Positions 13,735-20,867 of a DNA stretch of 35,658 bases are shown in pieces. The notes under the pieces were generated by a model. It saw nothing but the letters and a program-made list of their open reading frames with translations, searched no databases and was not told the DNA's origin. Made by a program: the position numbers and the translations under genes. Position 1 is the stretch's first letter. Each line of letters opens with the position of its first letter. Source of the DNA: Actinomycetota bacterium (GTDB lineage Bacteria; Actinomycetota; Acidimicrobiia; IMCC26256; PALSA-555); NCBI GenBank assembly GCA_016870245.1, contig VGCA01000008.1, positions 1-35,658 of the forward strand, read 5' to 3'.

Positions 13735-15411
13735 ATGGCCTCGTTGCACGCTTCTCCCCCGCCGGCACCCCCCCTCGAGTCACTTCTCCCTCGTCTGGAG
13801 CGGGCAGCCGCCGGGGGTGGCACCGTCACCTTCCTCGGGTCGGCCGGAGCCGACGGTCGGGAGCGGGTCGAGTGGGCGAGGCTCCACGAGGACGCCCGGG
13901 CGATGGCCGCCGACCTGCAGGCCCGGGGCATCGCCCCCGGCGACCACGTCGCGATCCTCGGCCCGACCTCCCGCGCGCTGGTGACCGCGATCCAGGCCAC
14001 CTGGCTCGCCGGCGCCACCGTCGTCTGCCTGCCCCTGCCCATGCGGCTCGGCTCGATCGAGGAGTTCATCGCCCAGACCCGGGCCCGCATCCAGATCGCC
14101 GACGCCGCCCTGGTGCTCGTCGACCCCCAGCTCGCCCCGTTCGTCACCCCCGAGCCGGGCGACCCGCCGATCGTCGGCCTCGACGCCCTCGCCGGGCGGG
14201 CCGGCGCGTGGGAGCGCCCCGCCGACGACCCCGGTGGGCTCGCCATCCTCCAGTTCACGAGCGGATCCACGGCGGACCCGAAGGGGGTGATGCTCCCGCA
14301 CCACTGCCTCGTCGCCAACATCGACGCGATCGTCGAGGGCGCCGGCATCACCCCGGACGACACCGGCGTGTCGTGGCTGCCGCTGTACCACGACATGGGG
14401 CTCATCGGGTTGCTGATGACCCCGATGACCACCGGGTTCGACCTCGCCATCGCGTCGCCCCAGGACTTCCTGGCCGGCCCGGGCGACTGGATGCGCTGGA
14501 TCTCCGAGTTCCGGGGCACCATCACCTGCGGGCCCAACTTCGCGTACGTGCTCGCCGCCCGGGCGCTTCGCCGCCTCGACGGCATCGACCTCTCGTCGTG
14601 GCGGCTCGCCCTCAACGGCGCCGAGCCGATCGACCCGGCCGCGGTCGAGGCGTTCACCGAGGCCGGGTCGGCCTACGGGCTCGATGCCAAGTCGCCGTTC
14701 TGCGTGTACGGGATGGCCGAGGCGACGCTCGCGATCTCGTTCCCCGTGCCCGGCACCGGCATGGGCGTCGACACCGTCGACCGCCGCGCGCTCGAGCACG
14801 AGCGGGTCGCCCACCCGGCCGCCGGCGCAGGAGCCCGGCGCCTCGCGCTCCTCGGCCGCACCCTGCGGGGACTCGACCTGCGGGTGTGCGATCCCGACAC
14901 GGGCGCGGTGCTCGGCGACCGCGAGGTCGGCGAGCTCGAGCTGCAGGGCACGTCGGTGACCCCGGGCTACTACCGGCGGCCCGACGTGACCGACGCGTCG
15001 TTCCGCGACGGCTGGCTGCGCACCGGCGACCTCGGCTACCTCGTCGACGGCGAGGTGGTGGTCTGCGGCCGCATCAAGGACGTGATCATCGTCGGGGGCC
15101 GCAACGTGTACCCCGAGGAGATCGAGCGGGCCGCGGCCACGGTCGACGGCGTGCGCGCCGGCAACGTCATCGCCTTCGGGATCGAGGGCCGCCGGGGCAA
15201 GGAGGGGATCGTGGTGGTGGCCGAGCACAAGGCCGACGACCCCGCCGCCCTCCACGACGCCGTGATCGACCGGGTGTGCGACGCGGTGGGGATCCCGCCG
15301 CTCGACGTGGTGTTCGTCACCCCGGGGTCCCTGCCGAAGACCTCGTCGGGGAAGCTGCAGCGCTCGGCCTGCAAGTCGCAGTACCACGGCGACGCCCTGA
15401 TCCGGGCCTGA
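13735..15411 (+). CDS. Fatty acyl-AMP ligase-like adenylate-forming enzyme
   Basis: ANL superfamily enzyme, 558 residues, that activates a carboxylic acid (probably fatty acid) as acyl-AMP. Motifs in order: P-loop FTSGSTADPKGVML (about 174-187), the FAAL-type motif SWLPLYHDMGLIG (about 213-225), the adenine-binding YGMAEATLA, the hinge-side TGDLGYLVDGEVVVCGRIKDVIIVGGRNVYPEEIE, and the C-terminal catalytic lysine in LPKTSSGKLQRS. The YHDMGLIG and GVMLPHH segments are more like FadD32/FAALs than acyl-CoA ligases, so transfer to an acyl carrier rather than CoA is likely. No PKS, NRPS or carrier protein is adjacent. It precedes the GT39 gene by 29-65 nt depending on that gene's start; the pair could serve lipid or glycolipid assembly, which is inference. 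Confidence 0.87.
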   Translation: MASLHASPPPAPPLESLLPRLERAAAGGGTVTFLGSAGADGRERVEWARLHEDARAMAADLQARGIAPGDHVAILGPTSRALVTAIQATWLAGATVVCLPLPMRLGSIEEFIAQTRARIQIADAALVLVDPQLAPFVTPEPGDPPIVGLDALAGRAGAWERPADDPGGLAILQFTSGSTADPKGVMLPHHCLVANIDAIVEGAGITPDDTGVSWLPLYHDMGLIGLLMTPMTTGFDLAIASPQDFLAGPGDWMRWISEFRGTITCGPNFAYVLAARALRRLDGIDLSSWRLALNGAEPIDPAAVEAFTEAGSAYGLDAKSPFCVYGMAEATLAISFPVPGTGMGVDTVDRRALEHERVAHPAAGAGARRLALLGRTLRGLDLRVCDPDTGAVLGDREVGELELQGTSVTPGYYRRPDVTDASFRDGWLRTGDLGYLVDGEVVVCGRIKDVIIVGGRNVYPEEIERAAATVDGVRAGNVIAFGIEGRRGKEGIVVVAEHKADDPAALHDAVIDRVCDAVGIPPLDVVFVTPGSLPKTSSGKLQRSACKSQYHGDALIRA

Positions 15412-15440
15412 CCGGGGGCTGCGCCCGCTCGGCGGCCATA

Positions 15441-16970
15441 ATGGAGTCCCGCAACCACCCAGGGGCGGTGTTGGACGTGCAGACCGAGGAACGGAACCGG
15501 ACCGGGGATGCCGTCGCGGCTGCCGAGCGCCGCGGCACCCGGCACGGTGACCTCTGGCGCCTGGCCCTCGTGGTGCTCGCGCTCACCGCGGTGTTCCGGC
15601 TGCCGGCCTTCTTCGTCGACGTCTTCAACTCCGACGAGACGTTCCTCGCCACCCAGGGCCAGGTGATCCGGGCCGGCGGCGACCTCTACCGCGAGGCCGC
15701 CGACCGCAAGCCGCCGCTCGTGCCGTACCTCTACGCGGCCGTGCAGGAGATCACCGGCACCGACGACCTGTGGAGCGTGCGGGTCGCCGCGATGCTGGCG
15801 TCGACCGCGACCGCCCTGCTCCTCGCCCTCGAGGCCCGGCGCCGCTACGGCCGCCGGGCGATGTGGGTCGCCGGCGTCCTGACCACGGTCGCCTTGGTGG
15901 CGTTCGCTCCCCAGGACGGGCAGGCCGCCAACTTCGAGATCTTCATGCTCCCGCTCACGGTGGCCGGCGTGATGCTGGCCCGGCGCGGCCGGGGCGCGTC
16001 GTCGGGCGTGGCCATCGGGTTCGCCACGCTCGCCAAGCAGACCGGGGCGGCGACGCTGCTCCCGATCGCCTTCACCATGCTGCGTCGACGCGACCGGCGA
16101 GGCGCGGTGGAGGTCGGCGTCGGGTTCGCGGCCCCGCTGGTCGTCACCGCGCTCCTGCTCGGCTCACGCCAGCTCTTCTACTGGACCGTGCTCGGCAACG
16201 GGTCGTACGTGGGGCTGAAGACGGCCTCGGCGCTGGTCGTCACGATGTTCGTGCTGATGACGATCGGATGGGCGGCCTGCAACCTCCCGCTCCTCTGGAC
16301 GCTCCCCCGGTCGTGGCGGGCCCGGCGCGCCGTGGCCGCCGACGGCGAGAACGACGCCGACCTGTGGCTCTGGGTGCTGTCGGGCGCGATCTCGGTGGCG
16401 GTCGGCCTGCGCTTCTTCGGCCACTACTACATGCAGCTGGTCCCGCCGCTGGTGCTGCTCACCGCCGGCGCGCTCCAGCACGCGAGCCGGCGCGCGGTGC
16501 GAGGGACGATCGCGTTCGCGCTGGCGACCGGCGTGATGTTCTCCGCGGCGGGCTACTTCCTCACCCCGTTCGGCAAAGAGCCCGACTACGAAAAGGTCGC
16601 CCACTACCTGGCGCGCCACAGCGACGCCGACGATCGCGTCCTCGTGTGGGGCAACGTCCCCGAGATCTACTGGGCCTCGGGCGTGCGGCCGGCCACGCGC
16701 TACATCGCCACACAGTCGTTGCTCGCCGAGAACCACGCCGGCCGGGTCGAGGCGCCGAAGCCCGGGGAGCTCGACCCGAAGGTGTGGAAGTGGTTCTGGC
16801 GCGACCTGCGGAACCACCCGCCGAAGTTCATCGTCGACACCTCCGACACCACGATCCGCGGCGCCGACCGCTCACCGCTGTCGCACTATCCGCGGCTCGA
16901 GCGATACGTGCAGGAGCACTACCGCTTCGACCGCACCATCGACGGCCTCGACGTCTACGAACGCGCCTGA
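15441..16970 (+). CDS. GT39/ArnT-type membrane glycosyltransferase
   Basis: GT-C fold polytopic membrane protein, about 500-509 residues, that would transfer a sugar from a polyprenyl-phosphate donor outside the membrane. The first extracellular loop has FNSDETFLATQGQVI, holding the catalytic acidic pair, then GGDLYREAADRKPPLVPYLYA, the ArnT/PMT signature. Roughly ten hydrophobic segments follow (for example LVVTALLLGS, VVTMFVLMTIGW, LVPPLVLLTAGAL). The soluble C-terminal part has DADDRVLVWGNVPEIYWASG and ends ERYVQEHYRFDRTIDGLDVYERA. The ORF-track reading from 13872 is an artefact. ATG 15441 overlaps a CATAAT hexamer that may be the gene's -10, so GTG 15468 or TTG 15471 just after AGGGG may be the true start. 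Acceptor unknown. Confidence 0.88.
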   Translation: MESRNHPGAVLDVQTEERNRTGDAVAAAERRGTRHGDLWRLALVVLALTAVFRLPAFFVDVFNSDETFLATQGQVIRAGGDLYREAADRKPPLVPYLYAAVQEITGTDDLWSVRVAAMLASTATALLLALEARRRYGRRAMWVAGVLTTVALVAFAPQDGQAANFEIFMLPLTVAGVMLARRGRGASSGVAIGFATLAKQTGAATLLPIAFTMLRRRDRRGAVEVGVGFAAPLVVTALLLGSRQLFYWTVLGNGSYVGLKTASALVVTMFVLMTIGWAACNLPLLWTLPRSWRARRAVAADGENDADLWLWVLSGAISVAVGLRFFGHYYMQLVPPLVLLTAGALQHASRRAVRGTIAFALATGVMFSAAGYFLTPFGKEPDYEKVAHYLARHSDADDRVLVWGNVPEIYWASGVRPATRYIATQSLLAENHAGRVEAPKPGELDPKVWKWFWRDLRNHPPKFIVDTSDTTIRGADRSPLSHYPRLERYVQEHYRFDRTIDGLDVYERA

Positions 16971-16974
16971 CGAC

Positions 16975-16992
16975 GGCCTCAGACAAGAGGCC
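16975..16992. terminator. Bidirectional hairpin between convergent GT39 and SCO1664 genes
   Basis: GGCCTC pairs perfectly with GAGGCC around AGACAA. It begins 5 nt after the GT39 stop and contains the stop codon of the minus-strand gene. The gap between the two stop codons is only 8 nt. Confidence 0.5.
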
Positions 16993-17707
16993 AGGGGACG
17001 GAGTGGTAGCCGGGGTCGGGCGCCGGGAAGTGGCCGTCGTGCAGCAGCTCGTCGGCCCGCAGCCCCAAGGCGGCCAGCTCCGGCGGTGAGAGCAGCTCGG
17101 CGAGCGTGTCGCCGAGCGCACCGTGCGCGACGTCGTGGGCGACCCGGCGCACGTCGTCGAGCAGGTCGTCGGGGACCGGCTCGTCGGCGAAGTCCCAGAT
17201 CACCGTACGCAGCTTCCACATCGGGTGGAAGGTGAGCCCGTGGTCGATGCCGATCACCGTGCCGTCGGCGAGGTCGCGGAGGCAGTGGCCGCCCTTGCGG
17301 TCGGTGTTGTTGGCCAGGATGTCGAGCACCGCGAACCGGCGGAAGCGGTCCTCGTTGCCGGCCAGCAGCGTGAAGTAGTGCTCCTCGGGGTCGTGGTCGA
17401 CGAACCGCTGCAACGCGCCCTCACCGAGCGGCCCCTCGACCCGGCGCACGGTCACCGGGACCACCTCCCAGCCGAGTGCGTCGGAGAGCACGCACGTGGC
17501 GACCTCGCGCCGGAACAGGGTGCCGTCGGGGAAGTCCCACAGCGGGCGCTCCCCCCGCCGGGGCTTGTAGACGGCCGGCACCTCCATGCCGTCGCGGCAG
17601 GCCTGCACGAAGAAGGCGCCGTTCGACGAGTAGCGCATCCGCCCGACGATCTCGAGGTCCCCGTGGGCGAGGACCTCCGCCACCTGGTCGCGGGTCAGTC
17701 GCTCCAC
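16979..17707 (-). CDS. SCO1664 family protein (PI3/PI4-kinase-like fold)
   Basis: 242 residues from GTG 17707, 4 nt after the DUF3090 stop, so the operon is tight. It matches the actinobacterial SCO1664/TIGR03843 family, remotely similar to phosphatidylinositol 3/4-kinases. Kinase-like landmarks: VPAVYKPRRGERPLWDFP with a nucleotide-binding lysine (Lys48), then the catalytic-loop LDILANNTDRKGGHCL (Asp136) and the metal-binding VIGIDHGLTF (Asp155). The C-terminal part is helical. Family function is not established; the motifs suggest an active phosphotransferase or AMPylase. It is the last gene of a three-gene operon with DUF3090 and a phosphatase-like protein, a trio known to co-occur in Actinobacteria. 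The start differs from the ORF track, which runs open through DUF3090. Confidence 0.9.
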   Translation of the reverse strand: MERLTRDQVAEVLAHGDLEIVGRMRYSSNGAFFVQACRDGMEVPAVYKPRRGERPLWDFPDGTLFRREVATCVLSDALGWEVVPVTVRRVEGPLGEGALQRFVDHDPEEHYFTLLAGNEDRFRRFAVLDILANNTDRKGGHCLRDLADGTVIGIDHGLTFHPMWKLRTVIWDFADEPVPDDLLDDVRRVAHDVAHGALGDTLAELLSPPELAALGLRADELLHDGHFPAPDPGYHSVPWPLV

Positions 17708-17711
17708 GCGA

Positions 17712-18299
17712 TCAGTTCCAACGGGGGCACCGGTGGCCGGCCGGGTCCATCGGGCCGCCGCACAGGTCGCACGGGGGCCGCCCCGCCGATACGACCACCG
17801 CGCCGCGCGCCGCCATGGCCCGCACCTGCGGACGGGTCGCGTAGATGCGGGCGACGTAGCCCTCCTCCTCGTCGTCGACCGCACGCAGGGCCCGCACGAC
17901 CTCGCGCTCCTCGTCGTCGAGCTCGAGCTCGTCGTCGTCCTCGCCATCGTCGTCGGCGTCGTCCTCGTCGGCGCGCTCGCGGAGCTCGATGAGCACGAGC
18001 TCGCGCTCGGGGTCGAACCCGAGGCCGATCAGGCGGGCGCGGAACAGCGGCACGGTCGGCTCGCGCAGCTCGGCGAGGGCGGCCGGGATCGCGATCGGGT
18101 CCTCCGGGTACTGCTCCTGGATCCGGTCGAGGAACGCGATCGCTTCGGCCGCGAGCAGGGCCACCTGCTCCTTCTCGAGCAGCACGGTGAGCTGGGCCGC
18201 CTCGGTGCGGGCCTGGAGGTAGAAGGCGCGCTGGCCCGGCTGACCGACCGCACCCGCGCCCAGCGCATCGACCGTGTGGAACTCGATGGGCTCAGGCAT
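17712..18299 (-). CDS. DUF3090 family protein
   Basis: 195 residues from ATG 18299 (GGAAGGGAG upstream), overlapping the upstream phosphatase-like gene by 8 nt. It matches DUF3090/TIGR03847: an N-terminal IEFHTVDALGAGAVGQPGQRAFYLQA beta region, a helical AQLTVLLEKEQVALLAEAIAFL-like segment, then FRARLIGLGFDPERELVLIEL. A strongly acidic run follows (DEDDADDDGEDDDELELDDEE, about 111-131), then a helix YATRPQVRAMAARG and a C-terminal zinc-knuckle CDLCGGPMDPAGHRCPRWN (Cys177, Cys180, His189, Cys191). The acidic run is typical of the family to some degree but long here. Biochemical role unknown. It sits between a phosphatase-like and a kinase-like gene. Confidence 0.92.
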   Translation of the reverse strand: MPEPIEFHTVDALGAGAVGQPGQRAFYLQARTEAAQLTVLLEKEQVALLAAEAIAFLDRIQEQYPEDPIAIPAALAELREPTVPLFRARLIGLGFDPERELVLIELRERADEDDADDDGEDDDELELDDEEREVVRALRAVDDEEEGYVARIYATRPQVRAMAARGAVVVSAGRPPCDLCGGPMDPAGHRCPRWN

Positions 18300-19032
18300 C
18301 GCTGCTGCTCCCTTCCGCCGGACCGGCATTCTCCGCGTCGGCCTCGGGGTTGGGGGGCGGGGGTACGAGGTCGTCGAGACCGCCGGTGTCGTTGCACTTC
18401 ACCATCGCCACCCCGTGGGGCGAGAACGCGAACGCGGTGACCGACGCCGGCGACACCACGATCCGCTGGAACAGGTCGAGGTGCACTCCGGTGAAGTGGG
18501 CGATCGCCGCCTTGATCGGGTCGGCGTGCGAGACCACCACCACCAGGTGCCCCGGGTGGTCGGACACGACCGCCTCGAGCGCGGCGACCATGCGGGTCTG
18601 CATCGTGGCCATCGCCTCCCCGCCGGGGAAGGTGACCCGAGACGGTGTGCGCTGCACCAGCTTCCAGAGGTCGGTCTTCGCGAGCTCGGCCAGCTGCTGG
18701 CCCGTCCACTCGCCGTAGTCGGCCTCCAACACGCCGTCGAGGCGGCGCACCACGAGATCGTGGTGGCGGGCGATCGCCTCGGCAGTCTGGGTGGTGCGCT
18801 CGATCGGGCTCGCGTACACGACGTCGATCGGCAGATCCGCCATCCGCGCGCCCAGCGTCTCGGCCTGGGTCCTGCCCTCTTCGGAGAGGTCGATCCCCGG
18901 CGCCCGGCCCGACAGGAGGGGGCCCGTCTGCGCCGTGACCGCGTGGCGCACCAGCACCAGGTTGGTGGTCGGTGCGTGGGCGGTCTCGGTGGTCGGGGCG
19001 GGCGTGGTCACGACCGTCGATCGTACCGACAT
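18292..19032 (-). CDS. MSMEG_4193-type histidine phosphatase / phosphomutase-like protein
   Basis: Histidine phosphatase superfamily, 246 residues, first gene of the trio operon. A Thr/Pro-rich N-terminus is followed by the catalytic LVLVRHAVT (Arg29-His30), SGRAPGIDLSEEGRTQA, YASPIERTTQTAE, the GEWTGQQL segment containing the family's catalytic glutamate region, and the second histidine in VVVSHADPIKAAIAHF. The C-terminus is a disordered Pro/Glu/Asp tail (PPPPNPEADAENAG). Family TIGR03848 is annotated only as a probable phosphomutase; the substrate is unknown. The ATG lies immediately next to the tandem repeat block, which must supply its 5' leader or promoter. Paired with the SCO1664 kinase-like protein it suggests a phosphorylation/dephosphorylation couple, by inference. 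Confidence 0.9.
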   Translation of the reverse strand: MSVRSTVVTTPAPTTETAHAPTTNLVLVRHAVTAQTGPLLSGRAPGIDLSEEGRTQAETLGARMADLPIDVVYASPIERTTQTAEAIARHHDLVVRRLDGVLEADYGEWTGQQLAELAKTDLWKLVQRTPSRVTFPGGEAMATMQTRMVAALEAVVSDHPGHLVVVVSHADPIKAAIAHFTGVHLDLFQRIVVSPASVTAFAFSPHGVAMVKCNDTGGLDDLVPPPPNPEADAENAGPAEGSSSDA

Positions 19033-19033
19033 C

Positions 19034-19378
19034 TCTGGGTCGCTCCGCTCGCGACAGCACCACGGGGACAGCGGGCACCCCGTCCCCGCCGCTCCCGACG
19101 CTCGCTACGCTCCCGCACCTCTGGGTCGCTCCGCTCGCTACAGCACCACGCCCGACCCGGGCCACACCGTCCCCGCCACTCCGGACGCTCGCTACGCTCC
19201 CGCGCCTCCGGGTCGCTCCGCTCGCGACAGCACCACGGGGACAGCGGGCACCCCGTCCCCGCGGCTCCCGACGCTCGCTACGCTCCCGCACCTCTGGGTC
19301 GCTCCGCTCGTTACACCACCACGCCCGACCCGGGCCACTCCGTCCCCGCCACTCCGGACGCTCGCTACGCTCCCGCAC
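19034..19378. repeat. Four tandem 86/87-bp repeats of two alternating subtypes
   Basis: Units start at 19034, 19120, 19207 and 19293. Units 1 and 3 (86 bp) share GGGGACAGCGGGCACCCCGT; units 2 and 4 (87 bp) have CGCCCGACCCGGGCCAC at the same place. All share GGGTCGCTCCGCTCG at the left and GACGCTCGCTACGCTCCCG at the right. Units 1 and 3 differ at about 2 positions and 2 and 4 at about 5, so a 173-bp pair was duplicated. GTCGCTCCGCTCGCGAC can fold as a small hairpin. The array fills the whole space between the divergent phosphatase-like and DUF3151 genes. ORFs reading through it are not credible proteins. Confidence 0.95.
19366..19371 (+). promoter_or_regulatory. Putative -10 element of DUF3151 within the last repeat unit
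   Basis: TACGCT ends 7 nt before ATG 19379. The same hexamer occurs at 19106, 19193 and 19279 in the other three repeat units, at 86-87-bp spacing. Confidence 0.45.
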
Positions 19379-19834
19379 ATGAGCGATCAGCCGGTGACGA
19401 TGTCGCGGTCGGGGCCGCCCGAGACGGTGCTCGACCCCGAGCCGGCGGAGGCGCTCGCCGCACTCGACGCGGCGCTCGAGGCTCCGGACGAGGAGCGGCG
19501 CGCGGCGATCTCGGCCGTGGTGGCGCAGTGGCCCGCGTTCCTCGACGGCTGGGCCCGCCTCGGCGACCACGCCCGCGACGACGTGGAGGCCTACGCCTGC
19601 TACCGGGTGGCCTACCACCGGGGCCTCGACCGCCTCCGGGGCTCGGGCTGGCGGGGGTCGGGCTACGTGCGCTGGCGCCACGAGACCAACCGGGGTTTCC
19701 TGCGCGGTCTGGTCGGCCTGGGCCGGGCCGCGGGGCGCATCGGCGAGACGGCCGAGGCGAAGCGCTGCGCCGAGTTCGCGCTCCAGCTCGATCCGGGGAT
19801 CGACCCGACCCGCCCGCTACCGTCCTCGCCGTGA
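19379..19834 (+). CDS. DUF3151 family protein
   Basis: 151 residues from ATG 19379. Matches the actinobacterial DUF3151 family: EALAALDAALEAPDEERRAAISAVVAQWPAFLDGWARLGDHARDDVEAYACYRVAYHRGLDRLR, then the signature GSGWRGSGYVRWRHETNRGFLRGLVGLGRAA and IGETAEAKRCAEFALQLDP. The layout of paired helices is like tetratricopeptide repeats, so a protein-binding role is possible, but no function is established. The N-terminus (MSDQPVTMSRSGPPETVLDPEP) is likely disordered. It lies 19 nt before gmd on the same strand, so co-transcription is likely. The ORF track extends it falsely upstream through the repeat array. Confidence 0.87.
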   Translation: MSDQPVTMSRSGPPETVLDPEPAEALAALDAALEAPDEERRAAISAVVAQWPAFLDGWARLGDHARDDVEAYACYRVAYHRGLDRLRGSGWRGSGYVRWRHETNRGFLRGLVGLGRAAGRIGETAEAKRCAEFALQLDPGIDPTRPLPSSP

Positions 19835-19853
19835 TGCACCAGGGGCCGAGGCC

Positions 19854-20843
19854 GTGAAGCGAGCACTCATCACCGGGATCACCGGGCAGGACGGCCGCCA
19901 CATGTCGGAGCTCCTGCAGTCGAAGGGCTACCAGGTCTTCGGGATGGTCCGCGGCCAGAACAACCCGAAGCTCCAGACGGTGCGCGACGAGAACCCCGCG
20001 CTCGAGCTCGTGGAAGGCGACCTGCGCGACCTGTCGTCGCTCATCGCCGCCGTCGAGCAGGTGCAGCCCGACGAGGTCTACAACCTCGGCTCGATGAGCT
20101 TCGTCGCGCTGTCGTTCCGCCAGCCCGAGCTCACCGCCGACATCACGGGCGTGGGCGTGCTCCGGATGCTGGAGGCGATCCGCATCGTCGGCGGCACCGA
20201 CGACAACCCGATCCGCTTCTACCAGGCGTCGTCGTCGGAGATGTTCGGCAAGGTGCGGGAGACCCCCCAGACCGAGCAGACGCCGTTCCACCCGCGCTCG
20301 CCCTACGGCGTCGCGAAGGTGTTCGGTCACTACACCACCCTCAACTACCGCGAGTCCTACGGCATCCACGCGTCGTCGGGAATCTGCTTCAACCACGAGG
20401 GGGAGCGCCGCGGCCTCGAGTTCGTCACCCGCAAGATCACCAACGGCGTGGCCCGCATCAAGCTGGGGCTCCAGGAGACGATCAGCCTCGGCAACCTCGA
20501 CAGCCAGCGCGACTGGGGCTACGCCGGCGACTTCGTCGAGGCCATGTGGCTGATCCTCCAGCAGGAGGAGCCCGACGACTACGTGATCGCCACCGGGGAG
20601 ACGCACACGATCGGCGAGTTCCTCGACCTCGCGTTCCAGTGCGCCGGCATCGACGACTGGGCCCCCTACGTGGGGCAGGACCCCCGCTTCATGCGCCCGG
20701 CCGAGGTCGACCTCCTCCTCGGCGACCCCACGAAGGCGAAGACCAAGCTCGGCTGGCAGCCCACGGTCCCGTTCCCGCAGCTCGTGGAGCGCATGTACGC
20801 GCACGACCTGCAGGACGAGTCCCGCCGCGCCGGCCTCGCCTGA
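19854..20843 (+). CDS. gmd: GDP-mannose 4,6-dehydratase
   Basis: Extended SDR enzyme making GDP-4-keto-6-deoxy-mannose, precursor of GDP-fucose, GDP-rhamnose and related sugars for surface glycans. 329 residues from GTG 19854. Motifs: NADP-binding GITGQDG (8-14), VYNLGSMSFVALSF, the catalytic QASSSEMFG (with Glu129) and SPYGVAKVFGHY (Tyr151, Lys155), then CFNHEGERRGLEFVTRKIT and GNLDSQRDWGYAGDFVEAMW, both diagnostic for Gmd against other sugar dehydratases. The C-terminus RPAEVDLLLGDPTKAKTKLGW is also typical. No GDP-fucose synthase or RMD partner follows; the next gene is convergent. A sugar-modification link with the GT39 protein 3 kb away is only a guess. Confidence 0.95.
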   Translation: MKRALITGITGQDGRHMSELLQSKGYQVFGMVRGQNNPKLQTVRDENPALELVEGDLRDLSSLIAAVEQVQPDEVYNLGSMSFVALSFRQPELTADITGVGVLRMLEAIRIVGGTDDNPIRFYQASSSEMFGKVRETPQTEQTPFHPRSPYGVAKVFGHYTTLNYRESYGIHASSGICFNHEGERRGLEFVTRKITNGVARIKLGLQETISLGNLDSQRDWGYAGDFVEAMWLILQQEEPDDYVIATGETHTIGEFLDLAFQCAGIDDWAPYVGQDPRFMRPAEVDLLLGDPTKAKTKLGWQPTVPFPQLVERMYAHDLQDESRRAGLA

Positions 20844-20867
20844 CGCCGGCTCGGGTGCGGGCCCGCG

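Noticed and set aside
13872-15440. N-terminal 500 residues of the 1032-aa plus-strand ORF ending at 16970
   Set aside because: This part overlaps the FAAL-like gene in another frame and is Arg/Pro-rich junk; only the portion from about 15441 is the GT39 protein.
19034-19378. CRISPR-like array
   Set aside because: The units are contiguous 86/87-bp tandem copies without unique spacers, and no cas genes are near.
19034-19378. Repetitive protein (SLRSRQHHGDSG... and GSVASVRSGG... readings)
   Set aside because: Several frames on both strands stay open because of the repeat composition; none has a start signal or a matching domain, and the spacer lies between two normal genes.
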